A stretch of 64,000 bases of DNA from Streptomyces antioxidans (GCF_000968685.2 NZ_LAKD02000031.1:1-64000), one strand, 5' to 3'; shown: positions 44,921 to 53,576, counted from the first letter of the stretch. Made by a program: numbers and translations. Notes: generated by a model not told the origin, from the sequence alone.

Positions 44921-46865
44921 CCGGCTCGGCGAACTGGGACGCGTAGAGCCGCGCGTACGCACCCCCGGCCGCGAGCAGCGCGTCGTGCGAGCCCTGCTCC
45001 ACGATCCGCCCCGACTCCATCACCAGGATCACGTCCGCGTCCCTGATGGTCGACAGCCGGTGGGCGATCACGAAGCTCGTACGGCCGCTGCGCAGCGAGG
45101 CCATCGCCCGCTGGATGAGGACTTCAGTACGGGTGTCGACCGAGCTGGTGGCCTCGTCCAGCACCAGGATCGAGGGCTCGGAGAGGAACGCCCGGGCGAT
45201 CGTGATCAGCTGCTTCTCACCGGCGCTGACATTGGAGCCCTCTTCGTCGATCACCGTGTCGTAGCCGTCCGGCAGCATCCGTACGAAGCGGTCCACATAG
45301 GTGGCCTTCGCCGCCGCCACGATCCGCTCGGAGCTCGCCCCCTCCGCGCCGTACGCGATGTTCTCGGCGATCGTGCCGCCGAACAGCCAGGTGTCCTGGA
45401 GCACCATCCCGATGTGGGAGCGCAGCTCCTCCCGTGACATCTCGGCGACGTCCACCCCGTCCAGCGTGATCCGCCCGCCGTTGACCTCGTAGAACCGCAT
45501 CAGCAGATTGACCAGGGTGGTCTTCCCGGCGCCGGTCGGTCCGACGATGGCCACGGTCTGGCCCGGCCGCACCGACAGCGAAAGACCGTCGATGAGCGGC
45601 GTCTCCGGCTGGTAGCGGAAGGAGACGTCCTCGAACGCGACCTGCCCGCCGCGCACCGCCTCCGGCCGCCCCGCCTCCACCGGCTCGGCGCTCTGCTCCG
45701 GCGCGTCCAGCAGCTCGAAGACCCGCTCGGCGGAGGCCACCCCCGACTGCACCAGGTTGGCCATGGACGCCACCTGGGTGAGCGGCTGGCTGAACTGCCG
45801 GGAGTACTGGACGAACGCCTGGACATCGCCGATCGACAGCGCGCCGGAGGCCACCCGGAGCCCGCCGACCACGGCCACCAGCACATAGTTGAGGTTGCCG
45901 ATGAACATCATCGACGGCTGGATCAGGCCGGAGATGAACTGGGCCCGGAAGCCCGCCCCGTAGAGCTTGTCGTTCTGCTCCCGGAAGGCTTGCGCGGACT
46001 CCTTCTCCCGTCCGAAGACCTTCACCAGCGCATGGCCGGTGTACATCTCCTCGATATGGGCGTTGAGCTTGCCCGTGGTCTTCCACTGGGCGACGAACTG
46101 CGGCTGGGCGCGCTTGCCTATGCGCGTGGTCACCCACACCGAGACCGGGACGGTGATCAGCGCCACCAGCGCCAGCAGCGGAGAGATCCAGAACATCATC
46201 GACAGCACGCCCACGATCGTCAGCAGCGAGGCCATGATCTGGCTGAGGGTCTGCTGCAGCGTCTGCTGGACGTTGTCGATGTCGTTGGTGGCGCGGGAGA
46301 GCACATCGCCGCGCGACTGCTTGTCGAAGTACGACAGCGGCAGCCGTGCCAGCTTGTGCTCCACGTCCTCACGCAGCCGGAAGACCGTGCGCTGGACGAC
46401 GAGCGTCGCCACCCGCGCCTGGACCAGGCCCAGGAGCGAGGCGGCCAGATACAGCGCCGTGACCCACAGCAGCACACCGCCGACCGCGTGGAAGTCGATG
46501 CCCTGGCCCGGCGTGACGTCCATCGAGGCGACCATGTCGGCGACCGTGCCCCGGCCCTCGTCGCGCAGCGACTGGACGGCCTGCTCCTTGCTGACGCCGT
46601 CGGGCAGCTGCCGTCCGACGATGCCCGAGAAGATCAGGTCGGTGGCCTCGCCGAGGATCTTCGGACCCGCCACCGTGAGCCCGGTGCTGACCGTGCACAG
46701 TGCGAGCACCAGCAGGACGGTCCCGCGCTCGGGGCGGAGCCGGGCCAGCAGCCGGCGGCCGGAGCCGCGGAAGTCCATGGACCGCTCGGTGGGCTGCCCG
46801 CCCAGGAAGCGGGCGGGACCGGCGGCGGGCGCCGGCCCCCTGCGGGGCGCGGTGGGGCCGCTCAT
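44904..46865 (-). CDS. ABC exporter, fused permease/ATPase (subunit 2)
   Basis: A 653-residue type-I exporter half-transporter. Six transmembrane helices fill about residues 60-345. The nucleotide-binding domain has Walker A GPTGAGKTT, the Q-loop in MVLQDTWLF, a signature variant NVSAGEKQ, Walker B ILVLDEATSS and the switch His in IAHRLSTI. The second start ATG of a duplicated start region is used (46865, after GAGGAGGAGGCCGC). With the adjoining gene it forms a heterodimeric exporter of the multidrug or lipid type. The substrate is unknown. Confidence 0.92.
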   Translation of the reverse strand: MSGPTAPRRGPAPAAGPARFLGGQPTERSMDFRGSGRRLLARLRPERGTVLLVLALCTVSTGLTVAGPKILGEATDLIFSGIVGRQLPDGVSKEQAVQSLRDEGRGTVADMVASMDVTPGQGIDFHAVGGVLLWVTALYLAASLLGLVQARVATLVVQRTVFRLREDVEHKLARLPLSYFDKQSRGDVLSRATNDIDNVQQTLQQTLSQIMASLLTIVGVLSMMFWISPLLALVALITVPVSVWVTTRIGKRAQPQFVAQWKTTGKLNAHIEEMYTGHALVKVFGREKESAQAFREQNDKLYGAGFRAQFISGLIQPSMMFIGNLNYVLVAVVGGLRVASGALSIGDVQAFVQYSRQFSQPLTQVASMANLVQSGVASAERVFELLDAPEQSAEPVEAGRPEAVRGGQVAFEDVSFRYQPETPLIDGLSLSVRPGQTVAIVGPTGAGKTTLVNLLMRFYEVNGGRITLDGVDVAEMSREELRSHIGMVLQDTWLFGGTIAENIAYGAEGASSERIVAAAKATYVDRFVRMLPDGYDTVIDEEGSNVSAGEKQLITIARAFLSEPSILVLDEATSSVDTRTEVLIQRAMASLRSGRTSFVIAHRLSTIRDADVILVMESGRIVEQGSHDALLAAGGAYARLYASQFAEPVAETE

Positions 46866-46918
46866 GCGGCCTCCTCCTCGCGGGGCGCCGTGGGGCCGCT
46901 CATGCCGCCTCCTCCTCG
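46843..46918. repeat. 38-bp tandem duplication at the ABC1/ABC2 junction
   Basis: Units 46843-46880 and 46881-46918 are identical except at two positions. Each carries a GAGGAGGAGG ribosome site and the start MSGPTAP. The duplication creates a 13-codon reading frame (46862-46903) whose ATG overlaps the upstream ABC stop and whose stop overlaps the downstream ABC ATG, both as ATGA. Confidence 0.9.
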
Positions 46919-48642
46919 GTGAGCTGGGACAGCACGATCTCGCGATAGGTCTCATTGGCGGCCATCAGCTCACCGTGGGTACCGGCGCCGACGATCCGCC
47001 CCGCGTCGAGGACCACGATCAGATCGGCGCCGCGGATGGTGGACACCCGCTGGGCGACGATGACGACCGTCGCGTTGTCCGTCTCGTCCGCGAGCGCCGC
47101 CCGCAGCCGGGCGTCGGTGGCGTAGTCGAGCGCGGAGAAGGAGTCGTCGAAGAGGTAGACGGACGGCCTGCGGACCAGGGCGCGGGCGATCGCCAGCCGC
47201 TGCCGCTGGCCGCCGGACACATTGGTCCCGCCCTGGGCGATCGGGGCGTCCAGACCGCCCTCCATGGCCGCCACGAACTCCCGTGCCTGGGCGGTCTCCA
47301 GGGCCCGCCACAGCTCCTCGTCGGTGGCCTCTGGGTCGCCGTACCGCAGGTTCGAGGCGACGGTACCGGCGAAGAGGTACGGCTTCTGCGGCACCAGCCC
47401 GATGGTCCGGGTCATCGCCTCGGGGTCGAGGTCGCGCACATCCACCCCGTCGAGGTGGACGCTGCCGTCGGTCGCGTCGAACAGCCGCGGCACCAGCCCG
47501 AGCAGGGTCGACTTGCCGCTGCCGGTGGAGCCGATGACGGCGGTGGTCCGGCCGGGGCGGGCGGTCAGTGAGATGTCGCGCAGCACGGGCGCGTCGGCGC
47601 CGGGGTAGCGGAACTCCACGCCCCGCAGCTCCAGCAGCCCCCGTCCGGCGTCGGCGGGCGTGGGCGTGACGGGCACCAGCGGCGGTACGACACTGGTCCC
47701 GGTGTCCAGCACCTCCTGGATCCGCTCGGCGCACACCTCGGCCCTCGGCACCATCATGAACATGAAGGTGGCCATCATCACCGAGGACAGGATCTGCATC
47801 AGATAGCTGAGGAACGCGGTCAGCGCGCCGATCTGCATCCCGCCGCTGTCGATGCGGTGTCCGCCGAACCAGACGACGGCCACGCTGGAGACGTTCACCA
47901 CCAGCATCACGGACGGGAACATCAGCGACATCAGCCGCCCGGCGCGCAGCGAGACGTCCATCAGGTCGGTGTTGGCGGTGGTGAAGCGGTCGCGCTCATG
48001 GGTGTCGCGGACGAAGGCGCGGATGACCCGGATCCCGGTGATCTGCTCGCGCAGCACCCGGTTGACGGTGTCGATGCGCCGCTGGACGTGGCGGAACAGG
48101 GGCCGCATCCGGCTGGCGACGAGCGTCACCACGAGGCCCAGGGCCGGAATGATGAGCAGGAGCAGCCCGGACAGCGGCACGTCCTCCCTGAGCGCCATGA
48201 CGACACCGCCGACGCACATGATCGGCGCCGACGCCATCAGCGTGAAGGCCATCAGGCACAGCATCTGCACCTGCTGGACGTCGTTGGTGGTGCGGGTGAT
48301 CAGGGACGGCGCGCCGAAGTGGCCCATCTCCCGGGCGGAGAAGGACTGCACCCGGTCGAAGACGGCGGCGCGCACATCGCGGCCGAGCGCCATGGCGGTG
48401 CGGGCGCCGAAGTAGACGGCTCCCGCGGCGCACACGATCTGGACAAGGGTGATGGCGATCATCACTCCGCCGACCCGGAGGATGTAGCCGGTGTCCCCCT
48501 TCACCACTCCGTTGTCGATGATGTCCGCGTTCAGCGCGGGCAGGTAGAGCGTGGCGAGGGTCTGTACCAGCTGCAGTAAGACGATCAGCGTGATCGTTCG
48601 GGTATAGGGCCTCAGATACGCCCGTATCAGTCGTACCAGCAC
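46900..48642 (-). CDS. ABC exporter, fused permease/ATPase (subunit 1)
   Basis: A 580-residue half-transporter. Six helices occupy about residues 15-300. The nucleotide-binding domain has Walker A GSTGSGKST, Q-loop in GLVPQKPYLF, a signature variant NVSGGQRQR and Walker B VYLFDDSFSALD (Asp in place of the usual catalytic Glu), while the H-switch region reads VAQRVSTI, with Gln instead of His. These departures suggest a degenerate catalytic site in this subunit, as in asymmetric heterodimeric exporters. The GTG at 48642 starts close to the divergent MoaD-like gene. It is coupled to the second subunit. Confidence 0.92.
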   Translation of the reverse strand: MLVRLIRAYLRPYTRTITLIVLLQLVQTLATLYLPALNADIIDNGVVKGDTGYILRVGGVMIAITLVQIVCAAGAVYFGARTAMALGRDVRAAVFDRVQSFSAREMGHFGAPSLITRTTNDVQQVQMLCLMAFTLMASAPIMCVGGVVMALREDVPLSGLLLLIIPALGLVVTLVASRMRPLFRHVQRRIDTVNRVLREQITGIRVIRAFVRDTHERDRFTTANTDLMDVSLRAGRLMSLMFPSVMLVVNVSSVAVVWFGGHRIDSGGMQIGALTAFLSYLMQILSSVMMATFMFMMVPRAEVCAERIQEVLDTGTSVVPPLVPVTPTPADAGRGLLELRGVEFRYPGADAPVLRDISLTARPGRTTAVIGSTGSGKSTLLGLVPRLFDATDGSVHLDGVDVRDLDPEAMTRTIGLVPQKPYLFAGTVASNLRYGDPEATDEELWRALETAQAREFVAAMEGGLDAPIAQGGTNVSGGQRQRLAIARALVRRPSVYLFDDSFSALDYATDARLRAALADETDNATVVIVAQRVSTIRGADLIVVLDAGRIVGAGTHGELMAANETYREIVLSQLTEEEAA

Positions 48643-48763
48643 ACGGAAACCTTAGGTGACTCCCGTCTCGAACCGGCCGTATCTTCGACGAACCGCGTGT
48701 GGTCCCGGGCTCGGTCCCGCACCCGTCATCATGGAGGCGGCAGATGACGGGAAAGGGATCGCG

Positions 48764-49039
48764 ATGGCGATGATGAGCACGCCCGCCGGGACCATCCGGT
48801 ACTGGGCCGCGGCCCGCGCGGCGGCCGGCACCGCGGAGGAGCCGTACACCGCGTGGACGCTGGCGGAGGCGCTCGACGTGGCCCGGCAGCGGCACACCGC
48901 GCGGCCGGAGTTCGCGCGGGTCCTGCTGCGCTGTTCGTTCCTGGTCGACGGAACTCCGGTCGGCACCCGTGACCACAAGACGATCCAACTCGCCGAGGGC
49001 GGCACGGTCGAGGTGCTCCCGCCGTTCGCAGGAGGGTGA
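48764..49039 (+). CDS. MoaD/ThiS family sulfur carrier protein
   Basis: A 91-residue ubiquitin-fold protein ending in Gly-Gly (FAGG), the carboxyl end that is adenylated and thiocarboxylated in MoaD/ThiS proteins. The region IRYWAAARAAAGTAEEPYT and LRCSFLVDGTPV fits the family. It could act in molybdopterin, thiamine or cysteine synthesis; the nearby cysA supports a sulfur role. The ATG at 48764 follows GGGAAAGGGATCGCG. Its stop codon overlaps a GTG of the next gene, so translation may be coupled. Confidence 0.85.
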   Translation: MAMMSTPAGTIRYWAAARAAAGTAEEPYTAWTLAEALDVARQRHTARPEFARVLLRCSFLVDGTPVGTRDHKTIQLAEGGTVEVLPPFAGG

Positions 49040-49050
49040 ACCCCGAGCTC

Positions 49051-50349
49051 ATGAGCAACCAGCCGCACCAGCCCAACGAGCCTCATCAGCCCCACGAGCC
49101 TCATCAGCAGCAAGGTCAGCAGCCGTATCCCCCGTACGGGTCGTACGAGGCTCCTTACGGGGGGCACGACCAGAGCGCGCATCCTTACGGCGCTCACGGC
49201 GGCAGCGGCCAGGGTGCCCAGCAGCCGGCCGACTGGCAGGGGTACCCGGGGTATCCACAGCAGGCGGGGTATCCACAGCAGCAGGGGTACGCCCAGGCCC
49301 AGCCGCCCCAGTACCCGCACCCGCAGCAGCCCTACCAGCAGCAGCCGTACCCGGATCCCTACGCCGCCGCCCAGCAGGGCCACCAGGGGCAGCAGAGCCA
49401 GCAGCCGCACCAGGGCCATCAGGGCCAGTACGCCCCGGGCTGGGATCGGCAGCAGCCGTACCAGCAGCCCGCCGACCCGTCCCAGGCGCCGTACCAGACC
49501 CCGGCGCAGACCCCCGCCCCGGCTCAGGCCCAGGCCGCGACCGCGACCGCCGAGCCGCCCGCCCCGCAGCCCGACCGGCCGCTCACCGCCGCCGAGAAGG
49601 CCAAGGCCGAGGGCCGCCCGCAGATCCTCCACCCGGGGTTCGTCCCCGCCGTGCTGACCTCCGTGCTCGCCGCGCTGCTCGCGGCCACCGCGCCGCTGGG
49701 CCGCCCGGCGGTCGCCGTCGCGGTGGCGGCGCTCCAGGCGGTCACGGCGGCCGGCTGGTTCCGGCTGAACGGCATGTGGCCCGCCCGGCAGGGCATCGCG
49801 CTCGCCTTCGCGGGCGGTCTGGCCGCCGATGTCGGCCTGCTCGCCACCGAGCCGTCACACGCCCCTACGGTCGTCATCGGCACCATCGGCGTCTGGCTGC
49901 TGCTGGTGCTGATCCTCCAGCTGCGCAGCCACGCCTCCCCGGACGAGCGGCTGTACGGCCTTACGGCCGCCGTGGCGGCCACGGCCCTCGCCGTGCTCGC
50001 GGCCGGACATCTGGCCGCCGTCGCCGAGTCCTCGGACGCCGTGGTGGTGGGGGCCGCGGCCGTCGCCGTGGCCGTGCTCGTCCGGGCGCTGCCGCTGCCG
50101 ACGGCCGCCGCCGTCGTGGTCGCTCTTGCGGCCGCCGCGGGCGCCGGGGTCGGGGCCGGGCAGCTCACCGGAACGGGCACCTCCACCGCCGCGCTGCTCG
50201 GGTTCGCGGCCGGGGCGTGCGCGCTGATCGGCCACCGGGTGGCCAGCTACGACTACCCCTCGCGCTTCGTCCACATGACGGCCGGCGTGGCGCTGCCGCT
50301 CGCGGCCGCCGCCCCGGTGGTCTATGTGATCGGCCGCGCCCTGGGCTGA
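49051..50349 (+). CDS. Membrane protein with Gln/Pro-rich N-terminus
   Basis: A 432-residue protein with no recognised family. Residues 1-185 are a Gln/His/Pro/Tyr-rich disordered stretch with PQQ and GYPQ repeats. Residues 200-430 hold about seven hydrophobic helices rich in Ala, Val and Leu, for example VLTSVLAALLAATAPLG and VVAALAAAAGAGVGAG. Function is unknown. The start is uncertain: a GTG at 49036 overlaps the upstream stop codon, with GGAGG too close, while the ATG at 49051 is used here. It probably shares an operon with the MoaD-like gene and precedes an LmeA gene. Confidence 0.7.
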   Translation: MSNQPHQPNEPHQPHEPHQQQGQQPYPPYGSYEAPYGGHDQSAHPYGAHGGSGQGAQQPADWQGYPGYPQQAGYPQQQGYAQAQPPQYPHPQQPYQQQPYPDPYAAAQQGHQGQQSQQPHQGHQGQYAPGWDRQQPYQQPADPSQAPYQTPAQTPAPAQAQAATATAEPPAPQPDRPLTAAEKAKAEGRPQILHPGFVPAVLTSVLAALLAATAPLGRPAVAVAVAALQAVTAAGWFRLNGMWPARQGIALAFAGGLAADVGLLATEPSHAPTVVIGTIGVWLLLVLILQLRSHASPDERLYGLTAAVAATALAVLAAGHLAAVAESSDAVVVGAAAVAVAVLVRALPLPTAAAVVVALAAAAGAGVGAGQLTGTGTSTAALLGFAAGACALIGHRVASYDYPSRFVHMTAGVALPLAAAAPVVYVIGRALG

Positions 50350-50435
50350 CTCCCCGGTCCCCGTTCATCCGCTCCGGATAGGCTCGCAGGCCTCAGGCGC
50401 GAGGGCCTGAGCGAGAGCCTGGGGGACCCACGCAC

Positions 50436-51122
50436 ATGCGAGCACTACGCATCACACTGATCGTCGTCGTGATACTCGGCGGCCTCTTCGTGGCCGCCGA
50501 CCGCATCGCGGTGTACATGGCCGAGTCCAAGGCGGCCGACAAGATCAAGAGTTCTCAGGGGCTGACCACCACGCCCAATGTCTCGATCAAGGGCTTCCCG
50601 TTCCTCACCCAGGTCGTGGGCAAGGAGCTGGATGAGGTCGACATCGGCGTGGACGGGCTGACGACGGACACGGGCGACGGCCACAGCGTCCGGGTCACCG
50701 AGCTCGACGCCCAGCTGCACGACGTCCGCATCTCGGGGAACTTCTCGTCGGCCGCCGCCGACCGCGCCACCGGCTCGGCCCACATCAGCTACGCGGATCT
50801 GTCACGGGCCGCCGGTCCGGGGATCACGGTCGCCCACGACCCGTCGGGCGCCAACCGTGTCAAGATCACCGGCAGTCTGCTGGGCTTCAGCCTCACCGCC
50901 CACTCCCAGGTCACCATCGTGAACGGCAACACCATCCGGCTGCACGCCGAGTCCATACCGGGCGGCAGCATCCCCCAGTGGGAGGACAAGGTGCGCGAGA
51001 AGACCGACATGGAGCGGAAGATCGAGGGGCTGCCCACCGGCATGCGGCTGGACAAGGTGGAGGCGTCCAAGGACGGCATAGACGTCTCGGTCACGGGCAA
51101 CGACGTCCAGCTGACGGGCTGA
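50436..51122 (+). CDS. LmeA family (DUF2993) protein, short form
   Basis: A 228-residue DUF2993 protein with a hydrophobic N-terminal anchor (ITLIVVVILGGLFVAADRI, residues 6-24) and the family stretch NVSIKGFPFLTQVVGKELDE (about 49-68). It is likely anchored in the membrane with its lipid-binding domain outside. It resembles the protein encoded at 36726 but lacks the long N-terminal extension. The ATG at 50436 starts the anchor; no strong ribosome binding site is seen. Confidence 0.85.
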   Translation: MRALRITLIVVVILGGLFVAADRIAVYMAESKAADKIKSSQGLTTTPNVSIKGFPFLTQVVGKELDEVDIGVDGLTTDTGDGHSVRVTELDAQLHDVRISGNFSSAAADRATGSAHISYADLSRAAGPGITVAHDPSGANRVKITGSLLGFSLTAHSQVTIVNGNTIRLHAESIPGGSIPQWEDKVREKTDMERKIEGLPTGMRLDKVEASKDGIDVSVTGNDVQLTG

Positions 51123-51296
51123 GGCGATCCGCACCAGGGGGCGTCCGACCACGCCCCGGTCCATTCACTGAGACGATCATGTCCGCGCATATGGACACTT
51201 CTGCCCACCGCGGGACCCTCCGGCCGCGGCCCCCGGCCGCTCACGCCTCGCTCATCTCACAGCCCGGACAATAATGTCTCACCATGCGACACTCCG

Positions 51297-51326
51297 GTGA
51301 CATGCCCGCCTGTCCGTCCCTACGAT
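51297..51326 (+). promoter_or_regulatory. Promoter of the cysA leader transcript
   Basis: GTGACA (51297-51302) and TACGAT (51321-51326) are 18 bp apart. The leader-peptide ATG at 51334 comes 7 nt after the -10 box, so the transcript is probably leaderless. Confidence 0.55.
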
Positions 51327-51333
51327 CGGACCC

Positions 51334-51414
51334 ATGAAGCGACAGGCGGATCTCACGAAGCGGCGGGCAGTCGACCTGTGCCGCGTCGCCGCCATGCTCT
51401 GTCGCCCCGTCTGA
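51334..51414 (+). CDS. Sulfur-locus leader peptide (26 aa, DLCR motif)
   Basis: Reads MKRQADLTKRRAVDLCRVAA then MLCRPV. The DLCRVxxxLCR motif marks a family of small actinobacterial leader peptides found upstream of sulfur-assimilation genes. Comparable cysteine-containing leader ORFs attenuate such operons in mycobacteria. Two Cys codons (residues 16 and 23) sit near the end. The gene is too short for routine ORF calling. It is 157 bp upstream of cysA, with a hairpin in between. Confidence 0.7.
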   Translation: MKRQADLTKRRAVDLCRVAAMLCRPV

Positions 51415-51457
51415 AGGGGACGTGATCCGCACACGCCGCGGACGTACCCCCCTCCTC

Positions 51458-51478
51458 GGCCCGTCAAGCCGGGCCTTT
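51458..51478 (+). terminator. Possible attenuator hairpin before cysA
   Basis: GGCCCG (51458-51463) pairs with CGGGCC (51470-51475) around TCAAGC, followed by TTT. It sits between the Cys leader peptide and cysA. The stem is short, and an intrinsic terminator role is only plausible. Confidence 0.4.
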
Positions 51479-51571
51479 CCCCACCTTCGCTCGTACGCTC
51501 GCCGCACGCCCCGCGGCGGCGTCGCGTCATGAGCGCGCCCGTACCGCCGCAACTGCCCCGGAGGAGAGAAC

Positions 51572-52411
51572 ATGAGCCGCAGTGACGTCCTGGTGGACGC
51601 CGACTGGGTCCAGGCCCGTATCGACGACCCCAAGACGGTCATCGTCGAGGTGGACGAGGACACCTCGGCCTACGACAAGAACCACATCAAGAACGCCATC
51701 CGGATCGACTGGAAGCAGGACCTCCAGGACCCGGTGCGCCGTGACTTCGTCGACCAGGCCGGCTTCGAGAAGCTCCTGTCGGAGAAGGGCATCGGCAACG
51801 ACGACACGGTCGTCCTCTACGGCGGCAACAACAACTGGTTCGCGGCCTACGCCTACTGGTACTTCAAGCTCTACGGCCACCAGGACGTCAAGCTGCTCGA
51901 CGGCGGCCGCAAGAAGTGGGAGCTGGACTCCCGCGACCTGGTCGCCGAGGTGCCGACCCGCGCACGGACCGAGTACCAGGCCAAGCCGCAGGACACCGCC
52001 ATCCGCGCCTTCCGCGACGAGGTCGTGGACGCCATCGGCTCGCTGAACCTGGTCGATGTGCGCTCCCCCGACGAGTTCTCCGGCAAGCTGCTCGCCCCGG
52101 CCCACCTTCCGCAGGAGCAGTCGCAGCGTCCGGGCCACGTCCCGAGCGCCCGCAACATCCCGTGGTCGAAGTCGGCCAACGACGACGGCACCTTCCGGTC
52201 CGACGACGAGCTCAAGGAGATCTACGAGGGCGCGGGCGTGGACCTGTCGAAGGACACCATCGCCTACTGCCGCATCGGTGAGCGCTCCGCTCACACCTGG
52301 TTCGTCCTGCACGAGCTCCTCGGCCAGCCCAACGTCAAGAACTACGACGGCTCCTGGACCGAGTACGGCTCGCTGGTCGGCGTGCCGGTGGAGCTCGGCT
52401 CCGACGGCTGA
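51572..52411 (+). CDS. cysA: Thiosulfate sulfurtransferase (rhodanese) CysA
   Basis: A two-domain rhodanese (279 aa) transferring sulfane sulfur. The inactive N-terminal domain (about 5-130) precedes the catalytic domain (about 155-275), whose active Cys is C233 in YCRIGERSAHTWF. The upstream DLCR-type leader peptide and neighbouring sulfur genes indicate cysteine-responsive control. The ATG at 51572 follows GGAGGAGAGAAC. DUF1416 follows after about 30 bp, so both are probably co-transcribed. The name follows actinobacterial usage (not the CysA of the sulfate ABC transporter). Confidence 0.92.
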   Translation: MSRSDVLVDADWVQARIDDPKTVIVEVDEDTSAYDKNHIKNAIRIDWKQDLQDPVRRDFVDQAGFEKLLSEKGIGNDDTVVLYGGNNNWFAAYAYWYFKLYGHQDVKLLDGGRKKWELDSRDLVAEVPTRARTEYQAKPQDTAIRAFRDEVVDAIGSLNLVDVRSPDEFSGKLLAPAHLPQEQSQRPGHVPSARNIPWSKSANDDGTFRSDDELKEIYEGAGVDLSKDTIAYCRIGERSAHTWFVLHELLGQPNVKNYDGSWTEYGSLVGVPVELGSDG

Positions 52412-52443
52412 CCCCCCTCCCCCGAACGTAAGGACGGACATCC

Positions 52444-52731
52444 ATGTGTGGAGCCAAGGCCGGCGGCCCCGACGCCTCGACGGTCAAGCCCGGTGAGACC
52501 ACGATCCAGGGTTCGGTGACCCGCGACGGCGAGCCCGTCGCCGGTTACGTCCGGCTGCTGGACAGCACCGGCGAGTTCACCGCCGAGGTCCCCACTTCCG
52601 CGACTGGGCAGTTCCGCTTCTACGCCGCGGAGGGCACGTGGACGCTGCGCGCCCTGGTTCCCGGCGGCACCGCGGACCGTACCGTCGTCGCCCACAAGGG
52701 CGGGCTGGCGGAGGTCGCCATCGCCGTCTGA
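52444..52731 (+). CDS. DUF1416 protein
   Basis: A 95-residue conserved actinobacterial protein that regularly follows cysA. It starts MCGAKAGGPDAST and continues with a small beta fold (TIQGSVTRDGEPVAGYVRLL), similar in style to carboxypeptidase regulatory-like domains. A single Cys at position 2-3 from the start is a notable conserved feature. Function is unknown; the constant link with cysA suggests a sulfur-related role. A strong terminator follows. Confidence 0.9.
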   Translation: MCGAKAGGPDASTVKPGETTIQGSVTRDGEPVAGYVRLLDSTGEFTAEVPTSATGQFRFYAAEGTWTLRALVPGGTADRTVVAHKGGLAEVAIAV

Positions 52732-52759
52732 CGCGCCACGGCGCGTCGTGAGTCACGGC

Positions 52760-52809
52760 CGGAGGGCCGCACCCCGGGGTTGGACGCCTTGGCGGGGTGC
52801 GGCCCTCCG
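52760..52809. terminator. Terminator after DUF1416 gene
   Basis: A perfect 17-bp stem (52760-52776 with 52793-52809; arm CGGAGGGCCGCACCCCG) closes a 16-nt loop between the DUF1416 gene and the DUF3099 gene. Confidence 0.85.
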
Positions 52810-52846
52810 TCTGTCGGCGCGGCGGTCCCGGACGTACGCTGGACAT

Positions 52847-53104
52847 ATGTACGCGCGACGCCGCCACGCATATTTCTTCCTGATGGGCGCGTGTCTGACG
52901 CTCTTCATCTCGGCGTGGGCCTTTGTGCGCCTGTGGTCCGTCCCCGCCGCGGTCGCGATGTGCATCGTCGCCATGGTGATCCCGCCGCTGGCGGCGATCG
53001 TCGCCAACCGCCGGGGCCCGGACGACCGGTGGTGGGACGAATCGGGGGACGAGGAGTCCGACCGGTGGTGGCGGGAGCTGGACGAGCACAACCACCGGCA
53101 CTGA
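52847..53104 (+). CDS. DUF3099 small membrane protein
   Basis: An 85-residue protein with two transmembrane helices (FFLMGACLTLFISAWAFVRL and VPAAVAMCIVAMVIPPLAAI) and an acidic, Trp-rich tail (DDRWWDESG). It matches the DUF3099 family by eye. Function is unknown. The ATG at 52847 has TACGCT (52835-52840) six nt upstream, so the mRNA is probably leaderless; a longer in-frame start would cross the preceding terminator. Confidence 0.88.
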   Translation: MYARRRHAYFFLMGACLTLFISAWAFVRLWSVPAAVAMCIVAMVIPPLAAIVANRRGPDDRWWDESGDEESDRWWRELDEHNHRH

Positions 53105-53210
53105 CCATGGGCACACCCGCTGACCGGCCCGGCCGGGCGACGCCTCACCGCGGCGCCGAACAGCCCGCCGCGGGCGTCACGACGGGTCAGACGCCCCTCT
53201 CGCACACGGG

Positions 53211-53576
53211 CTAGTACACGAGCGCCTGGACGCCGTCCGGCATGATCTCGCTCACGAAGACCTGGGCGCCCGCGATCCGGGCACCTTCGATCAGATCCTT
53301 CTCCTCGATCTCCCGGCGCGCGGCGCACTGTGTGCACACCGTGATCGTCCCGCCGCCCGTAAGGATGCCGTCGATCAGATCCGGAAGCGGTGCGGCATGC
53401 GGAAGCTCGAACTCCGCGGCCCGGTCCGGCAGTGCGAACCACGTCGACTCCCCGGTCAGCCAGAGCGAGACCTCGACCCCGCTCGCCGCGGCCACCGCCG
53501 CCACCGTGAACGCCTGGGAGCACCGCTCGGGAGCGTCCGCGCCCGCCGTCACCTTGATCACCAGCTTCTTCGCCAT
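53211..53576 (-). CDS. DsrE family protein
   Basis: A 121-residue DsrE/DsrF/DrsH-like protein. The N-terminus KLVIKVTAGADAPERCSQAF and the central Cys pair TVCTQCAARREI resemble sulfur-relay proteins, and the Cys residues could carry persulfides. Its position next to the cysA block fits a sulfur-handling role, though on the opposite strand. The ATG at 53576 is followed by the usual first beta strand. Confidence 0.82.
   Translation of the reverse strand: MAKKLVIKVTAGADAPERCSQAFTVAAVAAASGVEVSLWLTGESTWFALPDRAAEFELPHAAPLPDLIDGILTGGGTITVCTQCAARREIEEKDLIEGARIAGAQVFVSEIMPDGVQALVY

Noticed and set aside
51179..51274. 31-codon frame before the cysA leader peptide
   Set aside because: No family motif or clear ribosome site, and it ends before the mapped-looking leader promoter; the DLCR peptide is far better supported.
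53107..53214. 35-codon frame after the DUF3099 gene
   Set aside because: Weak start context and no recognisable features; it overlaps the end of the convergent DsrE gene.
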